DNA of 16,407 nt from Flavobacteriaceae bacterium (GTDB taxonomy: Bacteria > Bacteroidota > Bacteroidia > Flavobacteriales > Flavobacteriaceae): contig JAMOMG010000056.1 of the NCBI GenBank assembly GCA_027068695.1, positions 1 to 16,407 of the forward strand. The letters are read 5' to 3'. Numbering within the stretch: position 1 is the stretch's first letter; every line of letters begins with the position of its first letter. The translations under genes and the position numbers were made by a program. Under the pieces are notes generated by a model. That model was not told the DNA's origin. It searched no databases and saw only the letters and a program-made list of their open reading frames with translations. This document shows positions 7,290 to 15,920 of this stretch, piece by piece.

Positions 7290-7350
7290 TAGAAATTAAA
7301 CCTTTATTATTTAAAGTAGTCTTATAACTAAATCATTAAAATTAATAGTT

Positions 7351-7566
7351 ATGAAAGCTACTTTTTCATTTATATTTTTATTATTTTATGCCTTTGTGTT
7401 AACATCATGTGTAACAACCGTAAGGCCAAGGCCTACAAATGTTGTGGTTGTTAAAAAAATACCCAGAGCACACAAAATAGTATATATAAACGGGCACCAA
7501 TACTACAAGTGGAATGGTAAACACTATAGAAAAACTACCAAAGGTTATGTTTTTGTACGATTTTAA
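7351..7566 (+). CDS. Small basic predicted lipoprotein, function unknown
   Basis: This 71-residue protein has a convincing lipoprotein signal: 'MKATFSFIFLLFYAFVLTSC', with lipobox LTSC and Cys20. The mature part is about 52 residues, rich in Lys, Arg, Tyr and Val. A Val run (35-38) is followed by a tandem-looking aromatic pattern 'YINGHQYYKWNGKHYRKTTK' and a final 'GYVFVRF'. The rhythm of paired tyrosines ending in 'GYV.V' resembles small Bacteroidota envelope proteins with Y-Y-x-x-G repeats (DUF6515-like), but I do not assign a family. I see no clear promoter box or terminator in the 61-base gap after glnS, so read-through from glnS is possible. Its stop overlaps the convergent DUF4837 stop by 4 bases. 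The start is the first ATG and gives the signal peptide. Confidence 0.75.
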   Translation: MKATFSFIFLLFYAFVLTSCVTTVRPRPTNVVVVKKIPRAHKIVYINGHQYYKWNGKHYRKTTKGYVFVRF

Positions 7567-8537
7567 TTTATTTTCAGTGTTTTTAAGATTGCTTCTAACT
7601 CAAACATATAATCTCGTTTATTAATTGAGGGAGCATACGTTAAACCTTCAACCACCACTAATCTGTTATTTGGCTTATCAACAACTGTGTAACTTAGAAA
7701 AGGGCCTGCCATATAAACCCCTTTTACTTCCCATTTACCTCTAGTTTCAAATGCTTTTTTACCATCTAATTTTACTTCAAAAATATGAGGCGTATAAGCT
7801 TTCTCTGTAATCATATATGAATTTTCAATCTCTCCAGGCATATATTTTTTCCCTATTGAATCTCTAATTGCCACAATATTATTCCCATTTTCATCATCTT
7901 CTGATGTAATTGGTACTGTATAAGAAATTAACTCCATACTATTTCCTCCAAATAAATGATAACGATACCAAATAAAATCACCATTATCTTCAACTTTATT
8001 ATATGTACGAGGTATTTTTAAAGAATATCCTTGCTTTTCAAACGTTTTAATTTTTGATGGATCCCAATATTTTTTAAGAATTTTTCTTTGAACCGATCTT
8101 AAATCGGATTTTTTAAACTCTGAAATAATTTTTTTGCTGTTTTTTTGAATTTCATTTATCAGCTCTTTTTCACTTTTACCAATAATAGTAATTATTTTTT
8201 GGGGTGAAGCATAAACATCAGTACTTATAGTAAATGAATTTTTATCGGAAACCCCTATTTCTAATACATTTCTACTTGCTTTAAACATCCTCCCAAAACT
8301 CTCTGGTGGTACTTGAGAAACTTCAAATTGTGGTTCTGGCTGAGGTAGACCAACTACCGGCTCTGCAATAATTTTACGTAATTCATCACCTAATTTGCCT
8401 TGCCATTCACTATTTTTCATTACAACAAGTAAATTGTTTATTCTACCATTTGCTTCCTTTAATACTTTTTGGTTATTTCTCGAATCACAAGAAATTATAA
8501 AAGAAACTATCACTAAAAGAATTCCTAATTTTTTCAT
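7563..8537 (-). CDS. DUF4837-family lipoprotein, last gene of the envelope operon
   Basis: This 324-residue protein has a lipoprotein signal (lipobox 'FIISC', Cys17), so it should sit in an envelope membrane. The mature N-terminus 'NNLLVVMKNSEWQGKLGDEL' and the following 'GLPQPEPQFEVSQVPPESF' (64-82) match my recollection of the DUF4837 family, which is spread through Bacteroidota and has no known function. The family has two similar alpha/beta halves with a conserved 'YRYHLFGGNSMELISYT'-type strand in the second, seen here at about 192-208. The gene follows the MltD-like transglycosylase with a single-base gap, so the two are surely co-transcribed. This context suggests a role with peptidoglycan remodelling, but that is inference only. 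No catalytic motif is evident to me. Confidence 0.82.
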   Translation of the reverse strand: MKKLGILLVIVSFIISCDSRNNQKVLKEANGRINNLLVVMKNSEWQGKLGDELRKIIAEPVVGLPQPEPQFEVSQVPPESFGRMFKASRNVLEIGVSDKNSFTISTDVYASPQKIITIIGKSEKELINEIQKNSKKIISEFKKSDLRSVQRKILKKYWDPSKIKTFEKQGYSLKIPRTYNKVEDNGDFIWYRYHLFGGNSMELISYTVPITSEDDENGNNIVAIRDSIGKKYMPGEIENSYMITEKAYTPHIFEVKLDGKKAFETRGKWEVKGVYMAGPFLSYTVVDKPNNRLVVVEGLTYAPSINKRDYMFELEAILKTLKIN

Positions 8538-8538
8538 C

Positions 8539-10077
8539 TTATTTTTTAAATATTTTTAATTTGGTTCCTGGTTTTAAGTTCTTAACACTCCAAATATTGT
8601 TCCAATCTTTAATATTTTGCACTGAAACATTTGCAAACTTTTGAGCAATTAACCATAACGAATCTCCAGATTTTACAATATACGTATTAAATTCACCTTT
8701 AGGAAGCGATTTTTTGTGTGTTTTTTTGATAGATTTTGAATTAGAAACAATATTTAATTTTCTTGGATAAATTGTTAACCGTTGACCAATACGTAACCGT
8801 GTGCTTCTTAAATTGTTCCATCGCTTAATTTTTGAAACAGAAACGCCATATTTTTCAGCTATTTTCCCCAAATAATCACCACTTCTAACTCGGTATCTTA
8901 TTCTATCATTCATTTCAAAATACTTTGGAAGTGGCTTTTCTCTTTTTGCCTCTTCAGCATTTGCAAAAGCATAAATTTGTTGTTCATTACTCACAAAACT
9001 TCCTATATCTTTTACCGGTAAAGTAAGTGTGTAATTTTTTCCTTTTATATACGGGATAATATCTAACTTATACTGTGGGTTTAAAAACTGAAGCACCTCA
9101 ATATCAACATTCAATGTTTCATAAATTTGTTCAAAAGTTAATTGTCTTTTTATTTGTACAGTGTCTGTTTCAAAATAATTTATAGCACTTTCTCTTGCTT
9201 TAATGTTATGCTCATTGGCATATTCAAAAATATATAATGTAGCGTAAAATGCAGGTACATACCCCGCCGTTTCACGTGGTAGATTATGCCTAATATTCCA
9301 ATAATTTGTACTTCCTCCTGAGCGTCTTATTGCTTTTGTTACATTTCCTGGGCCTGAATTATATGCTGCCAAGGCCAAATCCCAATCTCCAAAGATATTA
9401 TATAAGCTTGATAAATACTTGCATGCTGCTTCTGTTGCCCGATAAGGGTCTGAACGTTCATCAACATATGAACTTACATTTAATCCAAATTGTTTACCTG
9501 TTTGGTACATAAATTGCCACAATCCCGTTGCTCCAACTCTTGAACGAGCTCTTGGTTTTAGCGCTGATTCTACAATTGCTAAATATTTTATTTCTAGTGG
9601 TACATCATATTTATCTAATTGTTCTTCAAACATTGGAAAGTAAAAACGTGCCCTTTCCATTAAGGCAGAAAAAGCCGATTTTCGTCTTTTTAAGTACGTT
9701 CTAATAACTTGTTCTAAATTTTTATTGTACTCAATATGAAATGGTGTTTTGCTATCTAAAATTTTCAATCTTTCTTTTAACAAATCTGTAGGTAATTCTT
9801 CTAATTCTGTAAGTAAAATTTCATCGTCTTTTAAAACATATTGAATAGTGTCATACAGTGGTGATTTTATCAATTCATTTAACCACAAACTATCTATTAA
9901 TGTTGCCTCTTTATCTATTTTAAATGTTACAGAATCTGCTTTTTTAGAAAATAGTGTATCTGAAGTTGAAAATAATTCTTTTGTATCCTGAATTTCTTGA
10001 ACTTTTAAAGTATCTGTTTTTGTTTGAGAAAAACCAAGGCTAAAACAAAATAAGCTGATATATATTAATTTATTCAT
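8539..10077 (-). CDS. mltD: MltD-like lytic murein transglycosylase with two LysM repeats
   Basis: This 512-residue secreted enzyme should cut the MurNAc-GlcNAc bond of peptidoglycan with anhydro-MurNAc formation. Residues 1-18 form a signal peptide ending 'LGFSQ' with no lipobox cysteine, unlike the E. coli MltD lipoprotein. After a roughly 130-residue acidic, helical N-terminal part, the SLT (GH23) domain spans about 150-290: catalytic Glu170 in 'AIVESALKP', then 'SRVGATGLWQFM' (179-190), 'DPYRATEAACKYL' (210-222) and 'ALAAYNSGPGNV' (235-246). LysM repeats at about 394-437 ('YRVRSGDYLGKIAEKYGVS') and 466-509 ('YIVKSGDSLWLIAQKF') would bind glycan strands. It overlaps the upstream OmpA-type gene by 8 bases and is followed by DUF4837 after 1 base. 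Naming follows domain architecture, so orthology to E. coli MltD is not proven. Confidence 0.93.
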   Translation of the reverse strand: MNKLIYISLFCFSLGFSQTKTDTLKVQEIQDTKELFSTSDTLFSKKADSVTFKIDKEATLIDSLWLNELIKSPLYDTIQYVLKDDEILLTELEELPTDLLKERLKILDSKTPFHIEYNKNLEQVIRTYLKRRKSAFSALMERARFYFPMFEEQLDKYDVPLEIKYLAIVESALKPRARSRVGATGLWQFMYQTGKQFGLNVSSYVDERSDPYRATEAACKYLSSLYNIFGDWDLALAAYNSGPGNVTKAIRRSGGSTNYWNIRHNLPRETAGYVPAFYATLYIFEYANEHNIKARESAINYFETDTVQIKRQLTFEQIYETLNVDIEVLQFLNPQYKLDIIPYIKGKNYTLTLPVKDIGSFVSNEQQIYAFANAEEAKREKPLPKYFEMNDRIRYRVRSGDYLGKIAEKYGVSVSKIKRWNNLRSTRLRIGQRLTIYPRKLNIVSNSKSIKKTHKKSLPKGEFNTYIVKSGDSLWLIAQKFANVSVQNIKDWNNIWSVKNLKPGTKLKIFKK

Positions 10078-11020
10078 TTAAAAGTTTTGAAATTTCATCA
10101 AAATTTGGTGCTAAAATAATTTCAATTCTTCTGTTTTTAGCTTTTCCTTCTGGTGTTTTATTCGTGTCTATTGGCATAAATTTACTTCTTCCTGCCGCAG
10201 TAATTTGAGTTGGATTTACACTGTTATTTTCTAAAATTCTAACAATTGCCGTTGCTCGTTTTACCGATAAATCCCAGTTGTCAATTAATGTGGTTCCTTT
10301 ATATGGAACATCATCTGTATGTCCTTCAATCAATACCTGAATATCTTTGTTTTTAGACAATACACTTGCTAATTGTTTAACTGCTTTTTTACCTTGAACC
10401 CCTACAGCCCAACTGCCCGAATTAAATAGCAATTTATTTTCCATAGAAACATAAATTTTTCCGTTTTTATGAACTACCGTTAATCCTTTTCCTTCAAAAT
10501 TGTGCAGTGCATTAGAAATTGCATTTTTTAATTGTTGCATTTTAGCTTCTTTTGCATCTATTAACCTTTGAAGTTCATCAATTTGTTTAGCACGTAAATT
10601 TAACTCTTTTTGTAATTTTTCTAATCGATTACTTTCTGTAGCCAATTTTTTTTCTTTTTCTTCGAGTTGGGTTAACAACTCTTTATTTTTTTTAGATTGT
10701 GTTGCTAATTCTTTTGAACTTTGAGCCGAAAGTAGTTCGTAGGATTCATCTAAATTATTGTATTTATTTTTTAGAGAAATATATTCATCATCTAAAATCT
10801 CTTTTTGAGTTGAAAGTTCCGTATGTGCTAATTCTAACTTTTCTAAAGTTTCTTCTAGCTGTTTTTTTGAAGTTAATAAATTATCTTTTTCTTGAATTAC
10901 TGTTCTGTTTAAATCCTGTAACTTACTATATTTTGTATCTAATTCTTGATATAATTTTTTAGAAACACATGAATTTAAAGCAATTGAAATAACGAATAAA
11001 ACTATTATTTTTCTCAACAT
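10070..11020 (-). CDS. OmpA-family lipoprotein with long coiled coil
   Basis: The 316-residue protein starts with a lipoprotein signal (lipobox 'ALNSC', Cys18). Residues about 22-168 form a long Leu/Glu/Lys heptad region, almost certainly a coiled coil. The C-terminal OmpA/MotB peptidoglycan-binding domain spans about 180-305: 'LLFNSGSW' (197-204), 'VLIEGHTDDVPY' (229-240), 'NWDLSVKRA' (248-256, with Asp250 and Arg255 at the usual diaminopimelate-contacting positions) and 'NRRIEI' (297-301). It probably bridges a membrane to peptidoglycan across the periplasm. It starts 20 bases after the exonuclease gene and overlaps mltD by 8 bases, placing a peptidoglycan anchor next to a peptidoglycan hydrolase. 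The coiled coil plus OmpA layout also occurs in flagellar MotB-like proteins, but no transmembrane stator segment is present apart from the signal. Confidence 0.9.
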   Translation of the reverse strand: MLRKIIVLFVISIALNSCVSKKLYQELDTKYSKLQDLNRTVIQEKDNLLTSKKQLEETLEKLELAHTELSTQKEILDDEYISLKNKYNNLDESYELLSAQSSKELATQSKKNKELLTQLEEKEKKLATESNRLEKLQKELNLRAKQIDELQRLIDAKEAKMQQLKNAISNALHNFEGKGLTVVHKNGKIYVSMENKLLFNSGSWAVGVQGKKAVKQLASVLSKNKDIQVLIEGHTDDVPYKGTTLIDNWDLSVKRATAIVRILENNSVNPTQITAAGRSKFMPIDTNKTPEGKAKNRRIEIILAPNFDEISKLLNE

Positions 11021-11040
11021 TGTACTATTATATTTTTTAA

Positions 11041-11802
11041 TTAATCAATTTCAACCACTATCGGGCAATGATCAGAATGTTTGGCTTCTGATAATATATA
11101 AGCTCTTTTAATTCTGTCTTTCATAGGTTCACTAACCATATTATAGTCTATTCTCCAACCCTTGTTATTATTTCTTGCATTAGCTCTATAACTCCACCAA
11201 GAATAATGATATGGTTCTTTATTTAAATATCTAAAAGAGTCTATAAAACCGCTTTTAATAAAACGATCAATCCATTCACGTTCAACTGGTAAAAATCCTG
11301 AAGTGTTTTTTAATCCTTTTGGGTTGTGTATATCAATTTCCGTATGACAAATATTGTAATCTCCACAAATAATAATATTTGGAATCTCTTTTTTTAAATT
11401 GTTTACATATTGCTGAAATTCAGCCATATAATTTAGTTTGAATTCTAAACGAGCATCATTGGTTCCTGATGGTAAATACAAACTCATGACAGAAAAATCA
11501 TCAAAATCTACGCGTAAATTTCTACCCTCAAAGTCCATTGTTTCAATACCCGTTCCATACTCAATATGTTTTGGTTTTATTTTAGACAAAATAGCAACAC
11601 TGCTATACCCTTTTTTTTGAGCAGAAAACCAATAATGAAATGGATATCCAGCTTCTTCAAACAAACTTAAATCTAATTGCTCTTTATGTGCTTTTGTTTC
11701 TTGAATACAAACAACATCAGGGTTTGCTGCCTGCAACCATTCAATAAACCCCTTTTTTAAAGCAGCTCTAATTCCGTTTACATTGTATGATATTATTTTC
11801 AT
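11041..11802 (-). CDS. xth: Exodeoxyribonuclease III (AP endonuclease)
   Basis: This 253-residue cytoplasmic enzyme of the endonuclease/exonuclease/phosphatase superfamily cleaves DNA at abasic sites and removes 3' blocking groups in base excision repair. The full active-site set is visible: Asn7 in 'SYNVNGIRAA', metal-binding Glu35 in 'CIQETKA', Tyr109 in 'SLYLPSG', Asp148/Asn150 in 'CGDYNICHTEID', Asp219 in 'GWRIDYNM' and the terminal Asp244-His245 pair in 'HSDHCPIV'. The size matches ExoA/Xth of about 250-270 residues. Its ATG overlaps the ligase stop by 4 bases (ATGA), and the OmpA-type gene follows 20 bases later. A repair enzyme among envelope genes probably reflects shared transcription, not shared function. 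Confidence 0.95.
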   Translation of the reverse strand: MKIISYNVNGIRAALKKGFIEWLQAANPDVVCIQETKAHKEQLDLSLFEEAGYPFHYWFSAQKKGYSSVAILSKIKPKHIEYGTGIETMDFEGRNLRVDFDDFSVMSLYLPSGTNDARLEFKLNYMAEFQQYVNNLKKEIPNIIICGDYNICHTEIDIHNPKGLKNTSGFLPVEREWIDRFIKSGFIDSFRYLNKEPYHYSWWSYRANARNNNKGWRIDYNMVSEPMKDRIKRAYILSEAKHSDHCPIVVEID

Positions 11803-13613
11803 TTGTTTTCGTATAACTCTCTTAATTTCCTTCGCATTACTTTATTAGAAGCTGTACGAGGTAATGCATCTATTTTAACTAAATCTGTTACTTTAAATAA
11901 TGGGTTTAATTGATTTCTTATACTCTTTTTCGCTTCTTGTAACCTTTCATTATCAGTAATCAAACTCTTATTTTCAACATAGTAAATAACCAATAAACTT
12001 GGCCCTCCTCCCTCAGGTGAAACCGCAATTGCAGCAGATTCTTTAATAAAATTTAGCCGATTTAAAACTGCTTCTATTTGTACAGAACTCACTTTAATTC
12101 CTCCCAAGTTCATGGCATCATCAACTCTACCCTGGGCTTTAAAATATCCATTTTCCAATTGTTCAAGCTGGTCTCCATGTCTTCTCAATATTTTACCCTG
12201 ATATTTTGGAGCGTCTTTATAATAAACATCGTAATGGTTTCTATTTAATAAGGTATTTGACAGCCCCATAATTGGAGGTATTAAAAATAGCTCTCCTTTG
12301 GTTGATTTATTGTTGTTTTCGTCTAACAAAACAAATTCTCCTCCTAAAGCTTGTGTTGAAAATGTACTAGCTATATTGGGTTGCACTACAGTACTTGTTA
12401 CGTATCCTCCTCCTATTTCGGTACCACCACAATATTCAATGACTGGCTTATTGTTTGCCAACTGCATTAAGTACTCCATTTCTGAGGGGTTAGATACTTC
12501 TCCAGTAGAACTGAAACATTTTATCGTATTCCAATCAAACTTTTCCATACACTTAGTGTTTTTCCAATGCTTTACAAAGCTTGGAATAACTCCTAACATA
12601 GTTACTTTTGCGTTTTGCACAAATTCACCAAACCCATTATCTGTTGGAGTTCCGTAGTACAATGCTATTGTTGCTTTATTAATAAGTGCTGCAAAAACCA
12701 ACCAGGGCCCCATCATCCAACCTAAATTTGTAGGCCAGCAAACTACATCGTTTTTATGGATATCTTGATGGTAATAACCATCACTAGCACCTTTAATAGG
12801 TGTTGTATGTGTCCAGGGAATTGCTTTTGGCTCTCCTGTTGTTCCTGATGAAAACAAAATGGTAATAATAGCATCTGGATTTTGAATTATTGTTTTAAAA
12901 TCCTTTTTTGAACTCAAAAAATCATCAAAATAAATATCTTTATTTCTTAAATTAATTTTTTTATCTGATACTTTTAAAACAACTGCTTTTGGAGCCTTTG
13001 CTTCAATTACTTTTGAAAAAAGTGGTAGTTCTTTCCCTGCTCGTTGCAATATATCTTGAGTGAAAATTAATTTAGGTTGTGTAATTTTTAATCGTACTGC
13101 TATTTCGTTTGGTGTAAAACTATCTGCAATAGTAACAACTGGCATTCCTGCTTTTATTGCTGCTAAATAAATTGCAACAGCCTCTAAGGTCATTGGTAAA
13201 TCTATGGCAATTTTATCTCCTGTTTTTAACCCCTGCTCAAAAAGTCCATTGGCAATTCTATTAACAAGAATTAATAACTCTACCTGAGTAATTTTTTGGA
13301 GCTTTTTACCTTCTTCCTTATATATTATGGCTATCGCACTATCTTTATTTTGAAAACAAGAATCAATAATATTTAGTTTGGCATTTTTTAGCCATTCTGC
13401 ATTTTCAACCCCTTTAGAAATATCAACTATTGACGTAAATTTCTTTTCTTGTTTAATTCTTAAATTTTGTGTTGTTGCCTCCCAAAAAACCTCTTTGTTG
13501 GTAATTGACCATTTCCAAAAATCTTGATAATTATTAAAACCATATTGTTGCATCATTTTATAAATGTTGCTCTGTTCAATGGTTTTTTTTGATGGCTTCC
13601 AAAAGGGTTTCAC
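11799..13613 (-). CDS. AMP-forming acyl-CoA ligase (acetyl/acetoacetyl-CoA synthetase-like)
   Basis: This 604-residue ANL-superfamily enzyme activates a carboxylate with ATP to an acyl-AMP and transfers it to CoA. The N-terminus 'FWKPSKKTIEQSNIYKMMQQYGF' (4-26) is the ACAS_N-type region found in acetyl-CoA and acetoacetyl-CoA synthetases. Core motifs follow: P-loop 'SSGTTGEPKAIPW' (255-267), 'NLGWMMGPW' (296-304, acyl-pocket region), 'EYCGGTEIGGG' (393-403), hinge Asp481 in 'RRHGDQL', 'GRVDDAMNLGGIKVSS' (495-510) and the adenylation lysine Lys591 in 'RTASNKVMRRKLRELY'. The overall pattern recalls the acyl-activating enzyme 17/18 group of plants and their bacterial relatives. The start is GTG (13611-13613): an in-frame TAA lies five codons upstream and the next ATG would cut the N-terminal motif. 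It lies 12 bases after the PBP gene and overlaps xth by 4 bases. The acyl substrate is not decidable. Confidence 0.9.
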   Translation of the reverse strand: MKPFWKPSKKTIEQSNIYKMMQQYGFNNYQDFWKWSITNKEVFWEATTQNLRIKQEKKFTSIVDISKGVENAEWLKNAKLNIIDSCFQNKDSAIAIIYKEEGKKLQKITQVELLILVNRIANGLFEQGLKTGDKIAIDLPMTLEAVAIYLAAIKAGMPVVTIADSFTPNEIAVRLKITQPKLIFTQDILQRAGKELPLFSKVIEAKAPKAVVLKVSDKKINLRNKDIYFDDFLSSKKDFKTIIQNPDAIITILFSSGTTGEPKAIPWTHTTPIKGASDGYYHQDIHKNDVVCWPTNLGWMMGPWLVFAALINKATIALYYGTPTDNGFGEFVQNAKVTMLGVIPSFVKHWKNTKCMEKFDWNTIKCFSSTGEVSNPSEMEYLMQLANNKPVIEYCGGTEIGGGYVTSTVVQPNIASTFSTQALGGEFVLLDENNNKSTKGELFLIPPIMGLSNTLLNRNHYDVYYKDAPKYQGKILRRHGDQLEQLENGYFKAQGRVDDAMNLGGIKVSSVQIEAVLNRLNFIKESAAIAVSPEGGGPSLLVIYYVENKSLITDNERLQEAKKSIRNQLNPLFKVTDLVKIDALPRTASNKVMRRKLRELYENK

Positions 13614-13625
13614 AATAGCTTTATA

Positions 13626-15920
13626 TTAAAATTCGGGATCTTCATCTATTGTGTTTTTCAAATTTTCATCTGCATCAGTTGCATCATCACAATTAACATC
13701 AATACTTAAATTTTCAGGTTTTTCAAATTCTTCTTGACTTACATTCAAACTTTTATCAGCATATAACTTTTTATAGTACAAAGCCCAAATTGGTAAGGCC
13801 ATAGAAGCTCCCTGACCTTTAATTATTCCTGCAAAGTGAGTAGATCTATCTTCACCTCCTACCCAAACTCCTGTTGCTAAATTAGGAACAATACCCATAA
13901 ACCAGCCATCAGACTGGTTTTGAGTTGTTCCTGTTTTACCAGCAATTGGGTTTGTAAATTCATACGGATAACCAGTAGCGATATTATCAGGGTATTTACC
14001 CCATTTTGTACGTAAACGAACTCCTGAGCCAGCTTCAGTTACACCCTCTAATAAATTAATTACAACATAGGCTGATTCTTCACTTAAAACCTCTTTAGAG
14101 TTTGGAATAAACTGCTCTAAAACAGTCCCGTTTTTATCTTCTATTTTCAATAGCATCATAGGCTCAACTCTTAGGCCTTTATTTGCAAAAGTTGTATAGG
14201 CTCCCAGCATTTCATACAATGATAAATCAACAGATCCTAATGCTATTGCAGGTACTTCAGGTATATCACTTTCTATCCCTGCACTTTTTGCCAAACTCAC
14301 TACATTTTTTGGGTTTACCATATCAATCAATTTAGCTGTAATTACATTTACTGAGCCAGCCAACGCTTGTTTTAACGTTAATTCTCCTCCATATTTATTT
14401 CCAGAATTTACAGGTGTCCAATCTTCAGGCATTCCGTATTTTTCTTTCGGAATTGTATAAGGTGTATTTGGGAATTTATCACATGGAGATAAATTTAGCT
14501 GATTAATAGCTGTTGCATACACAAATGGTTTAAATGTAGATCCTACTTGTCTTTTTTGTTGTTTAACTGCGTCAAACTGAAAATGTTTATAATTAATACC
14601 TCCAACCCAAGCTTTTATATGGCCTGATTGTGGTTCAATAGATAATAAACCTGACCTTAAAAAATATTTATAATAGCGTATAGAGTCTTTTGGAGACATA
14701 ATGGTGTCTATATCTCCTTTCCAAGAAAAGACTTTCATTTCGTATTTTTTATTAAATGAAGCTTTTATTTCTTTAACGGAAGCTCCGTTTCTTTTCATCC
14801 GTTTCCAACGATTAGAGCGCTTCATAGCTTGTTCAATTGTATTTGCAATTTGCTTTTTGTCTAAATCATAAAAGGGAGCTGTTCTATTGTACTTTTGTTC
14901 TTTAAAAAATACTCTTTGTAAATTAGACATATGTTCTTTCATAGCTTCTTCAGCATATTTTTGCATACGAGAATCTATAGTTACATAAATTTTAAGTCCA
15001 TCACGATGTAAATTATAAAAGGTACCATCAGGTTTTGGGTTCTTTTTTATCCATTTTTTCATGAAATCACGTAAATATTCACGAAAATATGTTGCATAAC
15101 CATCACTATGGCCTTCTCTATTTACATTTAATTCCAAATCTAATTTTTGAAGTGAGTCTTTTTGCACTTCAGAAATAAAATGATTTTTAAACATTTGATG
15201 TAAAACCACATTTCTACGGTTTTTAACTAATTTTTTTCTTGATTGTCTTAAAGGATTGAAATACGAGGCATTTTTTAGCATTCCTACTAACATTGCCGAT
15301 TCAGGAATTGTTAATTCTTTAGGTTCTTTTCCAAAATAAATACGAGATGCAGATCGAATACCTACTGCCTGATTTAAAAAATCGTATTTGTTTAGGTACA
15401 TAGCTAAAATTTCTTGTTTGGTATATTGTTTTTCTAAACGAACAGCAATCACATATTCTTTAACTTTTTGAAGTATTCTTTCAGGTAAATTTTTAGATCC
15501 TTCTCCGTGAAAAAGTAATTTTGCAAGTTGCTGTGTGATAGTACTTCCTCCACCTTCTTTTCCCATTTTTACAATGGCTCTAAAAGTGGCTTTAAAATCA
15601 ATTCCAGAATGCTCATAAAATCGTTCATCTTCTGTTGCAACTAAAGCATTTACTAAATTTTCAGGTAAGTCTTTAAATTTTACTGGCGTTCTATTTTCCT
15701 TAAAATATTTACCTAGTGTTTTTCCGTCAATTGAAATAACTTCTGAGGCTAAATTATGTTCAGGATTTTCTAACTCTTCAAAAGTTGGAAGCGTTCCAAA
15801 AACGCCCCAAGAAGCTAACAAAAAAAGGAATACTAATGTTAAAACACCACCTAAAACAGTAATCCAAAACCACTTTACATATTTTGAGAATTGATTATCA
15901 GTCTTTTCTTTTTTCTTCAT
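13626..15920 (-). CDS. mrcA: Class A penicillin-binding protein 1A (glycosyltransferase/transpeptidase)
   Basis: This 764-residue inner-membrane enzyme polymerises glycan strands from lipid II and cross-links peptides. One transmembrane helix lies at about 16-40 after a short Lys-rich cytoplasmic tail. The GT51 domain spans about 60-245, with catalytic Glu97 in 'ATEDERFYEHSGID' and 'GGSTITQQLAK' (124-134). The transpeptidase domain starts near 420: SxxK is Ser461-Lys464 in 'GSTFKPF', SxN is 'SVN' 523-525 and KTGT is 662-665. The linker at about 340-420 is unusually basic ('RWKRMKRNG' at 371-379). The C-terminus is strongly acidic (from about 740), as is usual for Flavobacteria. The ATG overlaps the gldH stop by 4 bases. 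The gldH-PBP1A order is, as I recall, common in Flavobacteriaceae. The acyl-CoA ligase follows 12 bases downstream. Confidence 0.96.
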   Translation of the reverse strand: MKKKEKTDNQFSKYVKWFWITVLGGVLTLVFLFLLASWGVFGTLPTFEELENPEHNLASEVISIDGKTLGKYFKENRTPVKFKDLPENLVNALVATEDERFYEHSGIDFKATFRAIVKMGKEGGGSTITQQLAKLLFHGEGSKNLPERILQKVKEYVIAVRLEKQYTKQEILAMYLNKYDFLNQAVGIRSASRIYFGKEPKELTIPESAMLVGMLKNASYFNPLRQSRKKLVKNRRNVVLHQMFKNHFISEVQKDSLQKLDLELNVNREGHSDGYATYFREYLRDFMKKWIKKNPKPDGTFYNLHRDGLKIYVTIDSRMQKYAEEAMKEHMSNLQRVFFKEQKYNRTAPFYDLDKKQIANTIEQAMKRSNRWKRMKRNGASVKEIKASFNKKYEMKVFSWKGDIDTIMSPKDSIRYYKYFLRSGLLSIEPQSGHIKAWVGGINYKHFQFDAVKQQKRQVGSTFKPFVYATAINQLNLSPCDKFPNTPYTIPKEKYGMPEDWTPVNSGNKYGGELTLKQALAGSVNVITAKLIDMVNPKNVVSLAKSAGIESDIPEVPAIALGSVDLSLYEMLGAYTTFANKGLRVEPMMLLKIEDKNGTVLEQFIPNSKEVLSEESAYVVINLLEGVTEAGSGVRLRTKWGKYPDNIATGYPYEFTNPIAGKTGTTQNQSDGWFMGIVPNLATGVWVGGEDRSTHFAGIIKGQGASMALPIWALYYKKLYADKSLNVSQEEFEKPENLSIDVNCDDATDADENLKNTIDEDPEF

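Noticed and set aside
7301..7315. Short CTTTA/TAAAG hairpin after glnS as a possible terminator
   Set aside because: The stem is only five A/T-rich pairs and no T-tract follows, so it is too weak to call.
12298..12657. 119-codon open frame antisense to the acyl-CoA ligase
   Set aside because: It lies within the conserved ligase core on the other strand. The product shows no motif and is explained by codon shadowing.
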